Shown here: positions 36,085-45,613 of the stretch, in pieces
How the letters are laid out: each line of letters starts with the position of its first letter
How positions within the stretch are numbered: position 1 is the first letter of the stretch
Assembly (NCBI RefSeq): GCF_000739815.1
Contig: NZ_BBJJ01000007.1
Span: forward strand, 124,001-188,000
Reading direction: 5' to 3'
Length of the DNA stretch: 64,000 nt
DNA from: Paraburkholderia mimosarum LMG 23256 = NBRC 106338
Lineage (GTDB): Bacteria > Pseudomonadota > Gammaproteobacteria > Burkholderiales > Burkholderiaceae
The notes under the pieces: model-generated
Database searches by the model: none
What the model was told of the DNA's origin: nothing
What the model saw: the letters and a program-made list of their open reading frames with translations, nothing else
Made by a program: the position numbers and the translations under genes

Positions 36085-37830
36085 GTGCTGTCATTCCTCC
36101 TGAAACTGCGCACCCGCGCCCGCGATCTTTTTCGCCTGTCCGACGCCCACACGATGCTCATCTGGTCGGTCATCGTCGGCATGGCGGGCGCGTTTGCGAC
36201 CGTGATCTTTCGCGAAGGCATCGCGTATGTGCAGAGGCTCTTCACGGGCATGGAAGGCGGCCTCGTCGAAATGGCGCGGCAGCTGCCGTGGCACCATCGC
36301 ATCTGGATGCCCGCCGTGGGCGGTTTCATCGCCGGCTGCCTGCTGGTCGTCGCAAGACGCGAGTCGCCCGGCAACGGCCAAAAGCCGCTGCACACCGACT
36401 ACATCGAGGCCGTGGCGATCGGCGAGGGTGTGATGCCGGTCGGCAAGAGCATCTGGCGCAGCCTCTCGTCGCTCTTCACGATCGCGAGCGGCGGCTCGAT
36501 CGGCCGTGAAGGCCCGATGGTGCAGCTCGCCGCGCTCGCCGCCTCGCTGGTCGGCCGCTGGGTCCACTTCGATCCGTCGCGGCTGCGCCTGCTCGTCGCG
36601 TGCGGCGCGGCGGCCGGTATCACATCGGCGTACAACGCGCCCATCGCGGGTGCCTTCTTCGTGACCGAGATCGTGCTCGGCGCCATCGTCATGGAGAGCT
36701 TCGGGCCGATCGTGGTCGCCTCCGTGGTCGCCAACATCACGATGCGCGAGTTCGCGGGCTACAAGCCGCCGTATGAAATGCCGGTGTTTCCGGCGGTGAC
36801 CGGTGTCGAGGTGCTGCTCTTCGTGGCGCTCGGCCTGCTCTGCGGGGCGCTCGCCCCGCAGTTCCTCGTGATGCTGGACACGGCGAAGAAAGGCTTCGGC
36901 CGCATCCACGCGCCGCTGCCCGTGAGGCTCGCGCTCGGCGGCCTCGTGGTCGGCATTCTCTCCGTATGGACGCCCGAGGTGTGGGGCAACGGCTATAGCG
37001 TCGTGAACTCCATCCTGCACTCGCCCTGGACCTGGACCGCGCTCGCCACGGTACTCGTTTTCAAGCTCGTCGCCACGGCCGCGACGGTCGGCTCCGGCGC
37101 CGTGGGCGGCGTGTTCACGCCTACGCTCTTCGTGGGCGCCGTGCTCGGCTGCCTGTTCGGCCAGGGCATGCACGCGCTCTGGCCCGACGGCACCTCCGCT
37201 TCGTACGCCTATGCGATGGTGGGCATGGGCGCGTTCCTCGCCGGCGCCACCCAGGCGCCGCTCATGGCGATCCTGATGATCTTCGAGATGACGTTGAGCT
37301 ATCAGGTGGTGCTGCCGCTCATGCTCTCGTGCGTGGTGGCGTATTTCGTGGCGCGCGCGACCGGCAAGGCGTCGATGTACGAGATCACGCTCCATCGCAA
37401 TCGCGAGGAAGCCGAGCGCATGCGCTTGCGCATGACGCAGATGCGCGAGCTCGTGCGCCCCGCGCAAACGGTCGTGCGCGCAGACGCGACGGTGCAGGAC
37501 ATGACGCGCGTGTTCCTCGAATACCCGGTGAAGTACCTGTACGTGACCGATGAGACGGGGCGCTTTCTCGGCGCGGTCGCGCTGGCCGACATCACCTCGG
37601 ACCTGCTGCAAAAGCGCGACACCACGGACAAGCGCGCCCGCGACTACGTGAAGGCGACGTTCGACGTGCTCACGCCCGACATGCCGCTCGCCGTCGGCCT
37701 GCAGCACTTCATGTCCTTCCAGGGCGAACGCCTGCCCGTGGTCGAGAGCACGCGCGACCCGACGCTCGCGGGCGTGGTGTACAAGACCTCGCTGCTCGAC
37801 GCCTATCAGCGCATGAACGCCGAGCGCTAG
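36085..37830 (+). CDS. CLC-type chloride channel/antiporter with CBS domains
   Basis: Inner-membrane CLC protein. The ion-pathway motifs are GSGGSIGREGP, GSxAx-like ITSAYNAPIAGAFFVTE and GSGAVGGVFTPTLFVGA. About residues 450-581 form a cytoplasmic pair of CBS domains (LVRPAQTVVRADATVQDM, then FDVLTPDMPLAV), which usually bind adenine nucleotides. The start is uncertain: the GTG at 36085 gives 581 aa, a normal length for this subgroup, but no ribosome-binding site stands out, and an ATG at 36151 is the fallback. It may act in acid tolerance or anion balance. Confidence 0.9.
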   Translation: MLSFLLKLRTRARDLFRLSDAHTMLIWSVIVGMAGAFATVIFREGIAYVQRLFTGMEGGLVEMARQLPWHHRIWMPAVGGFIAGCLLVVARRESPGNGQKPLHTDYIEAVAIGEGVMPVGKSIWRSLSSLFTIASGGSIGREGPMVQLAALAASLVGRWVHFDPSRLRLLVACGAAAGITSAYNAPIAGAFFVTEIVLGAIVMESFGPIVVASVVANITMREFAGYKPPYEMPVFPAVTGVEVLLFVALGLLCGALAPQFLVMLDTAKKGFGRIHAPLPVRLALGGLVVGILSVWTPEVWGNGYSVVNSILHSPWTWTALATVLVFKLVATAATVGSGAVGGVFTPTLFVGAVLGCLFGQGMHALWPDGTSASYAYAMVGMGAFLAGATQAPLMAILMIFEMTLSYQVVLPLMLSCVVAYFVARATGKASMYEITLHRNREEAERMRLRMTQMRELVRPAQTVVRADATVQDMTRVFLEYPVKYLYVTDETGRFLGAVALADITSDLLQKRDTTDKRARDYVKATFDVLTPDMPLAVGLQHFMSFQGERLPVVESTRDPTLAGVVYKTSLLDAYQRMNAER

Positions 37831-37970
37831 CCACGCGAGTGGCGTGGCAAAGCGCGGCGGATTTTCTAGAATTCAGAGGGAAACGCGCGGCGCGGCGCGC
37901 GCCGTGCGTGCGCGTACGGACACGTGCGCCAGAGGCCGTGAAAATCGACGCGGGGATGACCGGAGCGAAG

Positions 37971-39320
37971 ATGAGCGAACCCTCACTCGAAGCCGTACGC
38001 CGCGACCATGCGGGCTGGATATTCGTGCACCTGCAGGGCGAGCCCTACGACCGGGGCGAGCAGCACGGCAAATTGCTCGCGAACGAGATCCGCAATGCGA
38101 TCCGCACGGCGCGCTACCTCGCGAAGTGGGACACCGGCGAGGACTTCGACACGTTCATCAACGCAGCGGTCGTGCAGTTCGCGCCGCGCCTCGACACCGA
38201 ATTCGCCGACGAAATACAGGGCATCGCCGATGGCGCCGGACTCAAGTTCGCCGAAGTGCTCGCCTGGAACGGCTACATGGATCTGCTGCAGAGCTGGTGG
38301 CCGGTCCATTCTGCAGCGCAGCATGGACAGCCCGGCGTGCGTCCGTGGCGCGGGCGGCGCGGCCACCACTGCAGTGCGTTCATCGCCACGGGCAGCGCGA
38401 CGCGCGACGGCCGCATCGTGATGGCGCACAACTCGTGGGACCGCTACGCGGCCGGCGACGCCTTCAACATCGTGTTCGATATCGTGCCCGACACGGGGCA
38501 CCGCATCCTCATGCAGGGCCTGCCCGGCTGCATATCGAGCCTCACCGACTTCTGGATCAACAGCGCCGGCCTGATGGTGACGGAGACGACCATCTCGAAC
38601 TTCGTCGGCTATCGCGCGAACGGCGCCCCCGAGTTCTACCGCTCGCGGCGGGCGACACAGTATGCGTCGAGCATTGGCGAGTGGTGCGAGATGTTCGCGC
38701 AGGCGAACAACGCGGGCTATGTGAACAGCTGGCTGATCGGCGACACCAAGACGGGCGAGATTGCGCGTTATGAACTGGGCTTGCAGCACGCCGGATTCGA
38801 AAGCACGAAAGACGGCTTCTATAGCGGCTTCAATGCGGCGACGGACCTCAAGATCCGCAACCAGGAATGCACCGGCGAGGCCGACGACTACATCGACGTG
38901 CGCCGTAACGGCGCGCGCCGCCTGCGCTTCATGCAGCTCGCGCAGGAGCACCACGGCGCGATCGACGCCGAACTCGCCAAGGCCATGATCGCCGATCACC
39001 ACGACGTCTACCTCGAGCGCAGCGACAACCCGTGCTCGCGCACGATCTGCGGTCACCTCGAACTCGACGACGCGCGCTTTGGCGGCGCGGACCACGGACC
39101 GTTCAACCCGTGGGGCGCCAACGACGGCAAGGTGGTCGACAGCGAAATGGCGCGCGATCTCGCGTTCTGGGCACGCTGGGGCCATCCGTGCGGCCGCCCG
39201 TTCGACGCCCAGGCATTCATGCAGCGCCATCCGCAATGGAACTGGCTCAACGGCTATATGCGCGATCGCCCGTCGTGGCCCTGGACGCGCTTCGAAGCGC
39301 TGCGCCCGCCGCTTCTTTGA
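37971..39320 (+). CDS. C45-type hydrolase/acyltransferase (phospholipase B-like, Ntn fold)
   Basis: 449 aa from the ATG at 37971, with GGAG five bases upstream. The likely N-terminal nucleophile after self-cleavage is the Cys of HHCSAFIATG (near residue 125), followed by RDGRIVMAHNSWD. This is the layout of the C45 acyl-CoA:6-aminopenicillanate acyltransferase and phospholipase-B-like group. GEPYDRGEQHGKLL near residue 20 is the conserved opening. No signal peptide is visible. It would cleave an amide or ester bond; the substrate is unknown. Confidence 0.82.
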   Translation: MSEPSLEAVRRDHAGWIFVHLQGEPYDRGEQHGKLLANEIRNAIRTARYLAKWDTGEDFDTFINAAVVQFAPRLDTEFADEIQGIADGAGLKFAEVLAWNGYMDLLQSWWPVHSAAQHGQPGVRPWRGRRGHHCSAFIATGSATRDGRIVMAHNSWDRYAAGDAFNIVFDIVPDTGHRILMQGLPGCISSLTDFWINSAGLMVTETTISNFVGYRANGAPEFYRSRRATQYASSIGEWCEMFAQANNAGYVNSWLIGDTKTGEIARYELGLQHAGFESTKDGFYSGFNAATDLKIRNQECTGEADDYIDVRRNGARRLRFMQLAQEHHGAIDAELAKAMIADHHDVYLERSDNPCSRTICGHLELDDARFGGADHGPFNPWGANDGKVVDSEMARDLAFWARWGHPCGRPFDAQAFMQRHPQWNWLNGYMRDRPSWPWTRFEALRPPLL

Positions 39321-39567
39321 GCTTGCCTCGACCCGCCGCCGGCCACAAAAAGCACACGCGTTCGAGACGCGCCGGCGCATTTCCTGCCATTATGGTATTT
39401 CCGTATGCGCCTCGCGCAGATGAGCCGTCCAGGCGGCTACTTGCGCCGGGCGTCGCGGCGCGCCGGCCGTCCCGGTCGGCGCGGCTGCCTGCGCCGCCGC
39501 CACGGCTGGCGGACGCGGTACGGCGCTTGCTGCGACCTGTGGGCCGCATGAGAAAGGAGGTCGAGCG

Positions 39568-39840
39568 ATGAAAACCTCGACACTGATGACCACCGTGCTG
39601 TTGTCGGCGTCGTGTTTCGCCGCTCCGGTACGCACCGCGCAGGAGTCCCCGGTCGGCCAGGTCAGCGCGCACATACCGCTACCGACTGGACAGTCCCACG
39701 CCTACGACGCCCCTGTGGCGCCCCCCGCCCCCGACGTACCCGTTACCGCAAACGGTCGACAGCACTGGGAATACCTCACGCTGCCCAAATCACGCCGTCT
39801 CGACAAGACGCTGAGCCCGGACCTGCATGAACACACCTGA
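39568..39840 (+). CDS. Small exported protein of unknown function
   Basis: 90 aa. An excellent ribosome-binding site, AAAGGAGGT, lies upstream of ATG 39568. Residues 1-19 are a signal peptide (MKTSTLMTTV, cleavage after CFA), and the mature part is Pro-rich (APVAPPAPDVPVT) and ends LSPDLHEHT. It is possibly a lipoprotein-like or secreted peptide; no domain is recognised. The 247 bp before it and 259 bp after it hold no other gene that I can support. Confidence 0.72.
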   Translation: MKTSTLMTTVLLSASCFAAPVRTAQESPVGQVSAHIPLPTGQSHAYDAPVAPPAPDVPVTANGRQHWEYLTLPKSRRLDKTLSPDLHEHT

Positions 39841-40099
39841 GCCTCTCCGGCGCGCGGCTGGCGCACCGGTTGCCAGCGAGCGCGGCGCAGCGGCAAACGA
39901 GCGGCGCGTGCGCGCGTCGCGACGGCGTGTGAGGTAGAGTGTGTATGCTTGACCCGGAGCGCGAGCGCCGCGCGCTGCCAATCCCGCAGAGGTTCCGGAC
40001 ACGCTCCGGACGAGCGACGAACAAGCCGAATAAGCCAAACAATCCGAACAACGAACGAGACAACGACGCGGACCGCGCAAGCCGGAGCCCGCGCAAAGG

Positions 40100-40339
40100 A
40101 TGCCACGCATGCCAGCCTCCCGCATTCCCGACGAACCGATCGATCTTCAATTCGCCGACGTGCTGCGCGAAGTGCGCTGGCCCGCCAACAAGGACGAACT
40201 CGTCGATGCCGCGCGCACGGCCGGCGCGAGCAACGAAGTGCTCGCCATCCTCGACGGCATGCCCGAGCAGGATTACCAGGACGTCGCGTCCGTCACGCGG
40301 CTGATCGGCAGCAACTACGGCCCTGGCCTCGGCGTCTGA
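40100..40339 (+). CDS. DUF2795 family protein
   Basis: 79 aa. It is a small cytoplasmic protein with the pattern ADVLREVRWPANKDELVDAARTAGA, LAILDGMPEQDYQDV, cited as FADVLREVRWPANKDEL and LDGMPEQDYQDV. It resembles DUF2795 proteins, which have one such ~50-residue unit of unknown role. An alternative ATG four codons later is possible. It stands alone and converges on the TetR gene. Confidence 0.75.
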   Translation: MPRMPASRIPDEPIDLQFADVLREVRWPANKDELVDAARTAGASNEVLAILDGMPEQDYQDVASVTRLIGSNYGPGLGV

Positions 40340-40366
40340 GTCGTGCACGTAGAGCAGGTTCTTTGC

Positions 40367-40984
40367 TCACGCATCGCGACCGAATACCACCCGCGCGAAA
40401 AACTTCGCCAGTACAGCTTCGGCTACGGGCGGCGTGACGTGCTGCGGATCAGCTGTCGCAAGGAATTGCACCCCGTCGCAGAGGCCGATCAGCCCCACCG
40501 CGAGCAACTCCGGATCGAGGGGCACGGGCGTGCCCGCGCGCGCCGAAAACTCCTCGATGTACGCGGCAAGACTCTCGCGCTTTTCCTTCATGAAGGCGTT
40601 GAAGCGCACGCGAAAGCGCGGGTCGCGAGCGGCCAGCAGCTTGGCTTCCACCCACAGCAGGAAGGCCTTGTTGTCCTGTGGCATGCGGCTGTAATAGGTG
40701 AGCACGCGCGCCTCCATCTGCTCGCGGGAGGCCTCGGACTCGAAGATGCCCCGCAGGTCCGTCTGCATGGCATCGTGATCGCGCCGCAGCAATTCCACGA
40801 GCAGATCGGCCTTGCCGGAAAAGTTCGAATAAAACGCGCCGCGCGTGTACCCCGCCGCGAGCGCGATGTCCTCCACGCTCGTTCCCACGAATCCTTTTTT
40901 CATGAACAGGCCCTGCGCGGCATCTAGCAGGCGCTCGCGCGTCTGGTCGCGGCTTTGTTCACGGGTGAGTCGGATGCGCGTCAT
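40367..40984 (-). CDS. TetR family repressor of the RND efflux operon
   Basis: 205 aa from the ATG at 40984 (MTRIRLTREQ). The helix-turn-helix is TSVEDIALAAGYTRGAFYSNF near residues 37-57, with an all-helical C-terminal ligand domain (AcrR/TtgR-like). It is divergent from the efflux operon with a 14-bp inverted repeat between, so it most likely represses that operon and is released by a pump substrate. Confidence 0.9.
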   Translation of the reverse strand: MTRIRLTREQSRDQTRERLLDAAQGLFMKKGFVGTSVEDIALAAGYTRGAFYSNFSGKADLLVELLRRDHDAMQTDLRGIFESEASREQMEARVLTYYSRMPQDNKAFLLWVEAKLLAARDPRFRVRFNAFMKEKRESLAAYIEEFSARAGTPVPLDPELLAVGLIGLCDGVQFLATADPQHVTPPVAEAVLAKFFARVVFGRDA

Positions 40985-41056
40985 GGCGAGGGCTTCGTGA
41001 TGTGTCGTGGGGGAGTCTAGCACCGAAACCTTCCTCGGATTCAGTTACGCATTCAG

Positions 41057-41070
41057 ATACAAGGTTGTAT
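41057..41070. promoter_or_regulatory. TetR-type operator in the efflux intergenic region
   Basis: ATACAAGGTTGTAT has perfect 6-bp arms with a 2-bp centre. It lies 73 bp from the TetR start and about 160 bp from the first efflux gene, a good place to control both. Confidence 0.7.
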
Positions 41071-41228
41071 TAGAATTCGGCTTGTCATCCCAGGTCCGGG
41101 TGCGGCGCGAGCGCGCCGTACCCCCGGCTCAACGGCGGCGCAATCGGCAGGCTGGTTTTGCTGTCTGCGTGCGCGCAAGGCGTATCGAGGTCCAAGTGAA
41201 TCGTTGCGGTTGTGGCGCATCGAGCAGA

Positions 41229-42404
41229 ATGCGCAGTCATCCCGGTAAATCCAGCAAGGTGTCCGCTTCGCCGCTGTTGGGCTCGCCACGGCATGCGCCG
41301 TGGCGGCACGCCGCCAACGCGCTGCTCGTGCTCGGCGTTGCGGCGCTTGGCGCGTGCGGCAAGCGCAACGAAGCGCCGCCACCGCCGCGCCCGGTCGTCA
41401 CGATGATCGTGCATCCCGACGGCGGCGGTGTGAGCCCCGTCTACCCCGGCGATATCCAGGCGCGCTACGCCACACCGCTTTCGTTTCGCGTGAACGGCAA
41501 GATCATCGAGCGCAGCGTGCGCCTCGGTGACAGCGTCAAGCCAGGGCAGACGCTCGCGCGGCTCGACCCGGCCGACTTCGAGAAAAACGCGGCCAGCGCG
41601 CAGGCCCAGCTCGACGCTGCGCAGCACCGCCTCGTGTTCGCGAAGCAACAGCTCGATCGCGATATCGCGCAGTCCGCGGCGAACCTCGTCGCCCGCGCGC
41701 AACTCGAACAAACGCAGGACGCTTACGCCTCGGCTGCCGCCCAGCGCGAAGCGGCGCAACAGCAGCTCGCGCTGTCCAGCAACCAGCTGCGCTACACGAG
41801 GATCGTCGCCGATCACGCCGGCGTCATCACGGCCGAAAACGCCGACACCGGCCAGAACGTGCAGGCCGGCCAGCCCGTCTATCAGCTCGCGTGGACAGGT
41901 GATGTCGACGTGGTGTGCGATCTGCCCGAGCGCGCCGTGGCGGCGCTGCACACGGGCGACGCCGCGCAGGTCACGCTCGGCGCGCTGCCCGGCCGCCACT
42001 ACACGGCGCGCCTGCGCGAACTCGCGGCCGCGGCCGACCCGCAAAGCCGCACGTGGCGCGCGAGACTCACGCTAGAGCATCCCGATGCCGACGTTCGACT
42101 GGGCATGACCGCCAACGTCGCTTTCGCGGCGCCGAGCGAGGCCAACGGGCCGCCCGCGTTTACCGTGCCGTCCACCGCCCTCTTTCACGACGGCGCGGCG
42201 CCGGCCGTCTGGGTCGTGCACGCGCCCGACAACGTGCTGCAATTGCGGCGCGTGAGCGTCACGCGCTATGACGCGCGCACCATCACCGTTGCGCAAGGAC
42301 TGCGGGACGGCGAGACTATCGTGCTGCAAGGCGTTCACACGGTTCACGCCGGCGAGCAGGTGCACCCGATCGCGCCGCTGCATCCCGAGGACTTCGCGTC
42401 ATGA
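41229..42404 (+). CDS. RND efflux periplasmic adaptor (membrane fusion protein)
   Basis: 391 aa from the ATG at 41229. A lipoprotein signal with lipobox LGAC is near residue 44. The order is beta-barrel strand, lipoyl half (GKIIERSVRLGDSVKPGQTLARLD), an alpha-hairpin of about 80 residues, the second lipoyl half (GVITAENADTGQNVQAGQPV) and the C-terminal membrane-proximal domain. It links the inner-membrane pump to the outer-membrane channel. Its stop overlaps the pump start (ATGA). Confidence 0.93.
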   Translation: MRSHPGKSSKVSASPLLGSPRHAPWRHAANALLVLGVAALGACGKRNEAPPPPRPVVTMIVHPDGGGVSPVYPGDIQARYATPLSFRVNGKIIERSVRLGDSVKPGQTLARLDPADFEKNAASAQAQLDAAQHRLVFAKQQLDRDIAQSAANLVARAQLEQTQDAYASAAAQREAAQQQLALSSNQLRYTRIVADHAGVITAENADTGQNVQAGQPVYQLAWTGDVDVVCDLPERAVAALHTGDAAQVTLGALPGRHYTARLRELAAAADPQSRTWRARLTLEHPDADVRLGMTANVAFAAPSEANGPPAFTVPSTALFHDGAAPAVWVVHAPDNVLQLRRVSVTRYDARTITVAQGLRDGETIVLQGVHTVHAGEQVHPIAPLHPEDFAS

Positions 42405-45400
42405 GCGCGGCGCAAGGCTCCGCACCTGGCTCCGCCGCTGGTTCCACCACCGGTTCCACCGCGCATACCGAACCCGGCGGCGCTCACGAAGAGGGGCGCT
42501 TCAATCTCTCGGCGTGGGCGCTCCGGCATCGGGCGCTCGTCACCTTCATCGTTGCGCTCGCTACGATCTTCGGCGCGCTCGCCTATACGCGGCTCGGGCA
42601 GTCGGAGGATCCTCCCTTCACATTCCGCGTGATGGTGATCCAGACCTTCTGGCCGGGCGCCACGTCGCGCCAGGTCGAGGATCAGGTGACGACCCGTATC
42701 GGCCGCAAGCTTCAGGAAACGCCGTATATCGACTTCCTGCGCAGCTATTCGCGGCCCGGCGAGTCGCTGGTGTTCTTCACGATGAAGGACTCCGCACCCG
42801 TGAGCGAAGTGCGCGAGACCTGGTACCAGGTGCGCAAGAAGGTAGGCGACGTCGCCCATACGCTGCCCCAAGGCGTGCAAGGCCCCTTCTTCAACGACGA
42901 GTTCGGCGACGTCTACACCAACATCTACGCGCTCGAGGGCGACGGCTTCTCGCCCGCCCAACTGCACGACTACGCAGACAAGTTGCGCGAGCAACTGCTG
43001 CGCGTGCCCGACGTCGGCAAGGTCGACTACTTCGGCGATCCGCAGCAGCGCATCTACATCGAGATACCGAACACGCAACTCACGCGCCTTGGCATCTCGC
43101 CCACGCAGCTGGGCCAGGTGATCGGCGCGCAGAACAGCGTCTCGCCCGCGGGCACGCTCACGACCGCCGACGACCGCGTGTACGTGCGCCCGAGCGGCCA
43201 GTACGAGGATCTCCATGGGCTTGCCGATACGCTGATCCGCGTGAACGACCGCACGTTTCGCCTCGGCGACATCGCCACGATCCGGCGCGGCTACGACGAG
43301 CCGCTCGCCACGCAGATGCGCTTCCAGAACCAGCCGGTGCTCGGCATTGGCCTCACGATGCAGCCGGGGGGCGACGTCGTCCGCCTCGGCAAGGCGCTCG
43401 ATGTGCGCGTCGAGCAGTTGCGCGCGCAACTTCCTGTAGGGTTGAAGCTCGTCGAGGTATCGAGCATGCCCGACGCGGTCTCGCGCTCGGTGGACGACTT
43501 CGTCCAGGCCGTGGCCGAGGCCGTGGGCATCGTGCTGCTCGTGAGCCTCGTTTCACTGGGCGTGCGCACGGGCATGGTCGTCGTGATCACGATTCCCGTC
43601 GTGCTCGCCGTCACCGCGCTCACGATGTACCTCTTCGGCATCGGCCTGCACAAGGTTTCGCTCGGCACGCTCGTGCTCGCGCTCGGCCTGCTCGTGGACG
43701 ACGCCATCATCTCCGTCGAGATGATGGCCGTTAAGCTTGCGCAGGGCTGGAACCGCACCCGCGCCGCCGCGTTCGCGTACACCAGCACGGCGTTCCCGAT
43801 GCTCACAGGCACCCTCGTCACGGTTTCGGGCTTCTTGCCGATCGTGCTCGCGAGGTCGAGCACGGGCGAGTACACGCGCTCGATCTTCCAGGTGTCCGCC
43901 ATCGCGCTGATCGCTTCGTGGTTCGCGGCCGTGGTGCTGATTCCGCTGCTCGGCTACCGGCTGCTGCCGGAGCGCAAGCGCGATCCGAACGCCATGGACA
44001 CGGCAAACGCCGCCCACGGCGAGGATCACGAGCACGATATCTACGACACGCGCTTTTACCGGCGCCTGCGCGGCTGGATCGGCTGGTGCATCGAGCGTCA
44101 TCTCGTCGTGCTCGCGCTCACCGTCGCGCTCTTCGTGGCGGCGCTCGCTGCGTTCACGCTCGTGCCGCAGCAGTTCTTCCCGAGCTCCGACCGGCCCGAG
44201 CTGCTCGTGGATGTCCGCCTGCCCGAGAGCGCCTCGATCGATGCGACGCTGCGCCAGACAAAGCGCCTCGAAGCGGCGCTCGACGGCCGCCCCGAGATCG
44301 ACCATTTCATCGATTTCGTCGGCACGGGCGCGCCGCGCTTCTATCTGCCGCTCGACCAGCAGTTGGAGCAGCCCAATTTCGCGCAGTTCGTGATTACAGC
44401 GAAATCGGTGAAAGACCGCGAGAAGCTCGCGAGCTGGCTCGAACCCATGCTGCGCGAGCGCTTCCCGGCCATCCGCACGCGCCTCTCGCGGCTCGAGAAC
44501 GGGCCGCCGGTCGGCTACCCGGTGCAGTTCCGCGTGAGCGGCGACGACATCCCCACCGTGCGCGAGATCGCCAACAAGGTGGCGGCGACGCTGCGCGACG
44601 ACCCGCGCACCGACAACGTGAGCTTCGACTGGGACGAGCCCGCGGGGCGCTCGCTGCACTTCCAGATCGATCAGCAAAGGGCGCGCGCGCTCAATGTCTC
44701 GTCGCAGGACATCGCCAGCTTCCTGCAGATGACCCACTCGGGCTATACGGTCACGCAGTTTCGGGAGCGCGACAAGCTCATCAGCGTCGATCTGCGCTCG
44801 CCCGCCGACGAGCGCGTCGATCCCGCCCGCCTGCTTTCGCTCGCCATGCCCACGCCCAACGGAGCGGTGCCGCTCGGCGCGCTCGGGCACCTCGCCAACG
44901 ATCTGGAGTACGGCGTGATCTGGTCGCGCGACCGGCAGCCCACCCTTACCGTGCAGTCCGACGTGCGCGCGGGGGCGCAAGGCATCGACGTCACGCATGC
45001 GGTCGAGCGGCAACTGGCGTCGCTCAGGCGCGCGCTGCCGCCCGGCTACCACATCGAGGTGGGCGGCTCCGTCGAGGAAAGCGTGAAGGGCCAGGCGTCG
45101 ATCTTCGCGCAGTTGCCGGTGCTCGCCGTTGCCGTCCTCATGCTGCTCATGATCCAGCTGCAGAGCCTCACGCGCGTGCTGATGGTCGTGCTGACCGCGC
45201 CGCTCGGGCTGATCGGCGTCGTGATCGCGCTGCTCGCGTTCGGGCAGCCTTTCGGCTTCGTCGCCATGCTGGGCGTGATCGCGATGTTCGGGATCATCAT
45301 GCGCAACTCGGTGATCCTCGTCGATCAGATCGAAACCGATATCCGCGCGGGGCACAAGCGCTTCGACGCCGTGGTGGGTGCGACCGTGCGCCGTTTCCGG

Positions 45401-45613
45401 CCGATCATGCTGACCGCGGCGGCCGCCGTGCTTGCGCTGATTCCGCTGCTGCGCTCGAACTTCTTCGGGCCGATGGCGACCGCGCTGATGGGCGGCATCA
45501 CGATTGCGACCGTGCTCACGCTGTTCTTTTTGCCCGCGGCCTACGCTGCGGCGTTCCGGGTGCGCAGCAGCGAAACTGACGAGACCGGCAACGCGCCGGA
45601 CGAGGCATCATGA
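42401..45613 (+). CDS. RND efflux transporter permease
   Basis: 1070 aa inner-membrane proton-driven pump, HAE1-like. A polar 30-residue N-terminus precedes TM1 (HRALVTFIVALATIFGAL). The periplasmic loops are of normal size. TM4 carries the proton-relay Asp pair in LALGLLVDDAIISVEMM (note VDDAI). The second half starts near IERHLVVLALTVALF. The loops fit a multidrug or biocide/solvent exporter; the precise substrates are unknown. It overlaps both neighbours by four bases, so all three genes are translationally coupled. Confidence 0.95.
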   Translation: MSAAQGSAPGSAAGSTTGSTAHTEPGGAHEEGRFNLSAWALRHRALVTFIVALATIFGALAYTRLGQSEDPPFTFRVMVIQTFWPGATSRQVEDQVTTRIGRKLQETPYIDFLRSYSRPGESLVFFTMKDSAPVSEVRETWYQVRKKVGDVAHTLPQGVQGPFFNDEFGDVYTNIYALEGDGFSPAQLHDYADKLREQLLRVPDVGKVDYFGDPQQRIYIEIPNTQLTRLGISPTQLGQVIGAQNSVSPAGTLTTADDRVYVRPSGQYEDLHGLADTLIRVNDRTFRLGDIATIRRGYDEPLATQMRFQNQPVLGIGLTMQPGGDVVRLGKALDVRVEQLRAQLPVGLKLVEVSSMPDAVSRSVDDFVQAVAEAVGIVLLVSLVSLGVRTGMVVVITIPVVLAVTALTMYLFGIGLHKVSLGTLVLALGLLVDDAIISVEMMAVKLAQGWNRTRAAAFAYTSTAFPMLTGTLVTVSGFLPIVLARSSTGEYTRSIFQVSAIALIASWFAAVVLIPLLGYRLLPERKRDPNAMDTANAAHGEDHEHDIYDTRFYRRLRGWIGWCIERHLVVLALTVALFVAALAAFTLVPQQFFPSSDRPELLVDVRLPESASIDATLRQTKRLEAALDGRPEIDHFIDFVGTGAPRFYLPLDQQLEQPNFAQFVITAKSVKDREKLASWLEPMLRERFPAIRTRLSRLENGPPVGYPVQFRVSGDDIPTVREIANKVAATLRDDPRTDNVSFDWDEPAGRSLHFQIDQQRARALNVSSQDIASFLQMTHSGYTVTQFRERDKLISVDLRSPADERVDPARLLSLAMPTPNGAVPLGALGHLANDLEYGVIWSRDRQPTLTVQSDVRAGAQGIDVTHAVERQLASLRRALPPGYHIEVGGSVEESVKGQASIFAQLPVLAVAVLMLLMIQLQSLTRVLMVVLTAPLGLIGVVIALLAFGQPFGFVAMLGVIAMFGIIMRNSVILVDQIETDIRAGHKRFDAVVGATVRRFRPIMLTAAAAVLALIPLLRSNFFGPMATALMGGITIATVLTLFFLPAAYAAAFRVRSSETDETGNAPDEAS

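Noticed and set aside
34418..36103. 561-codon plus-strand frame across yeiH and the GST gene
   Set aside because: It crosses two well-supported genes in another frame and has no recognisable content.
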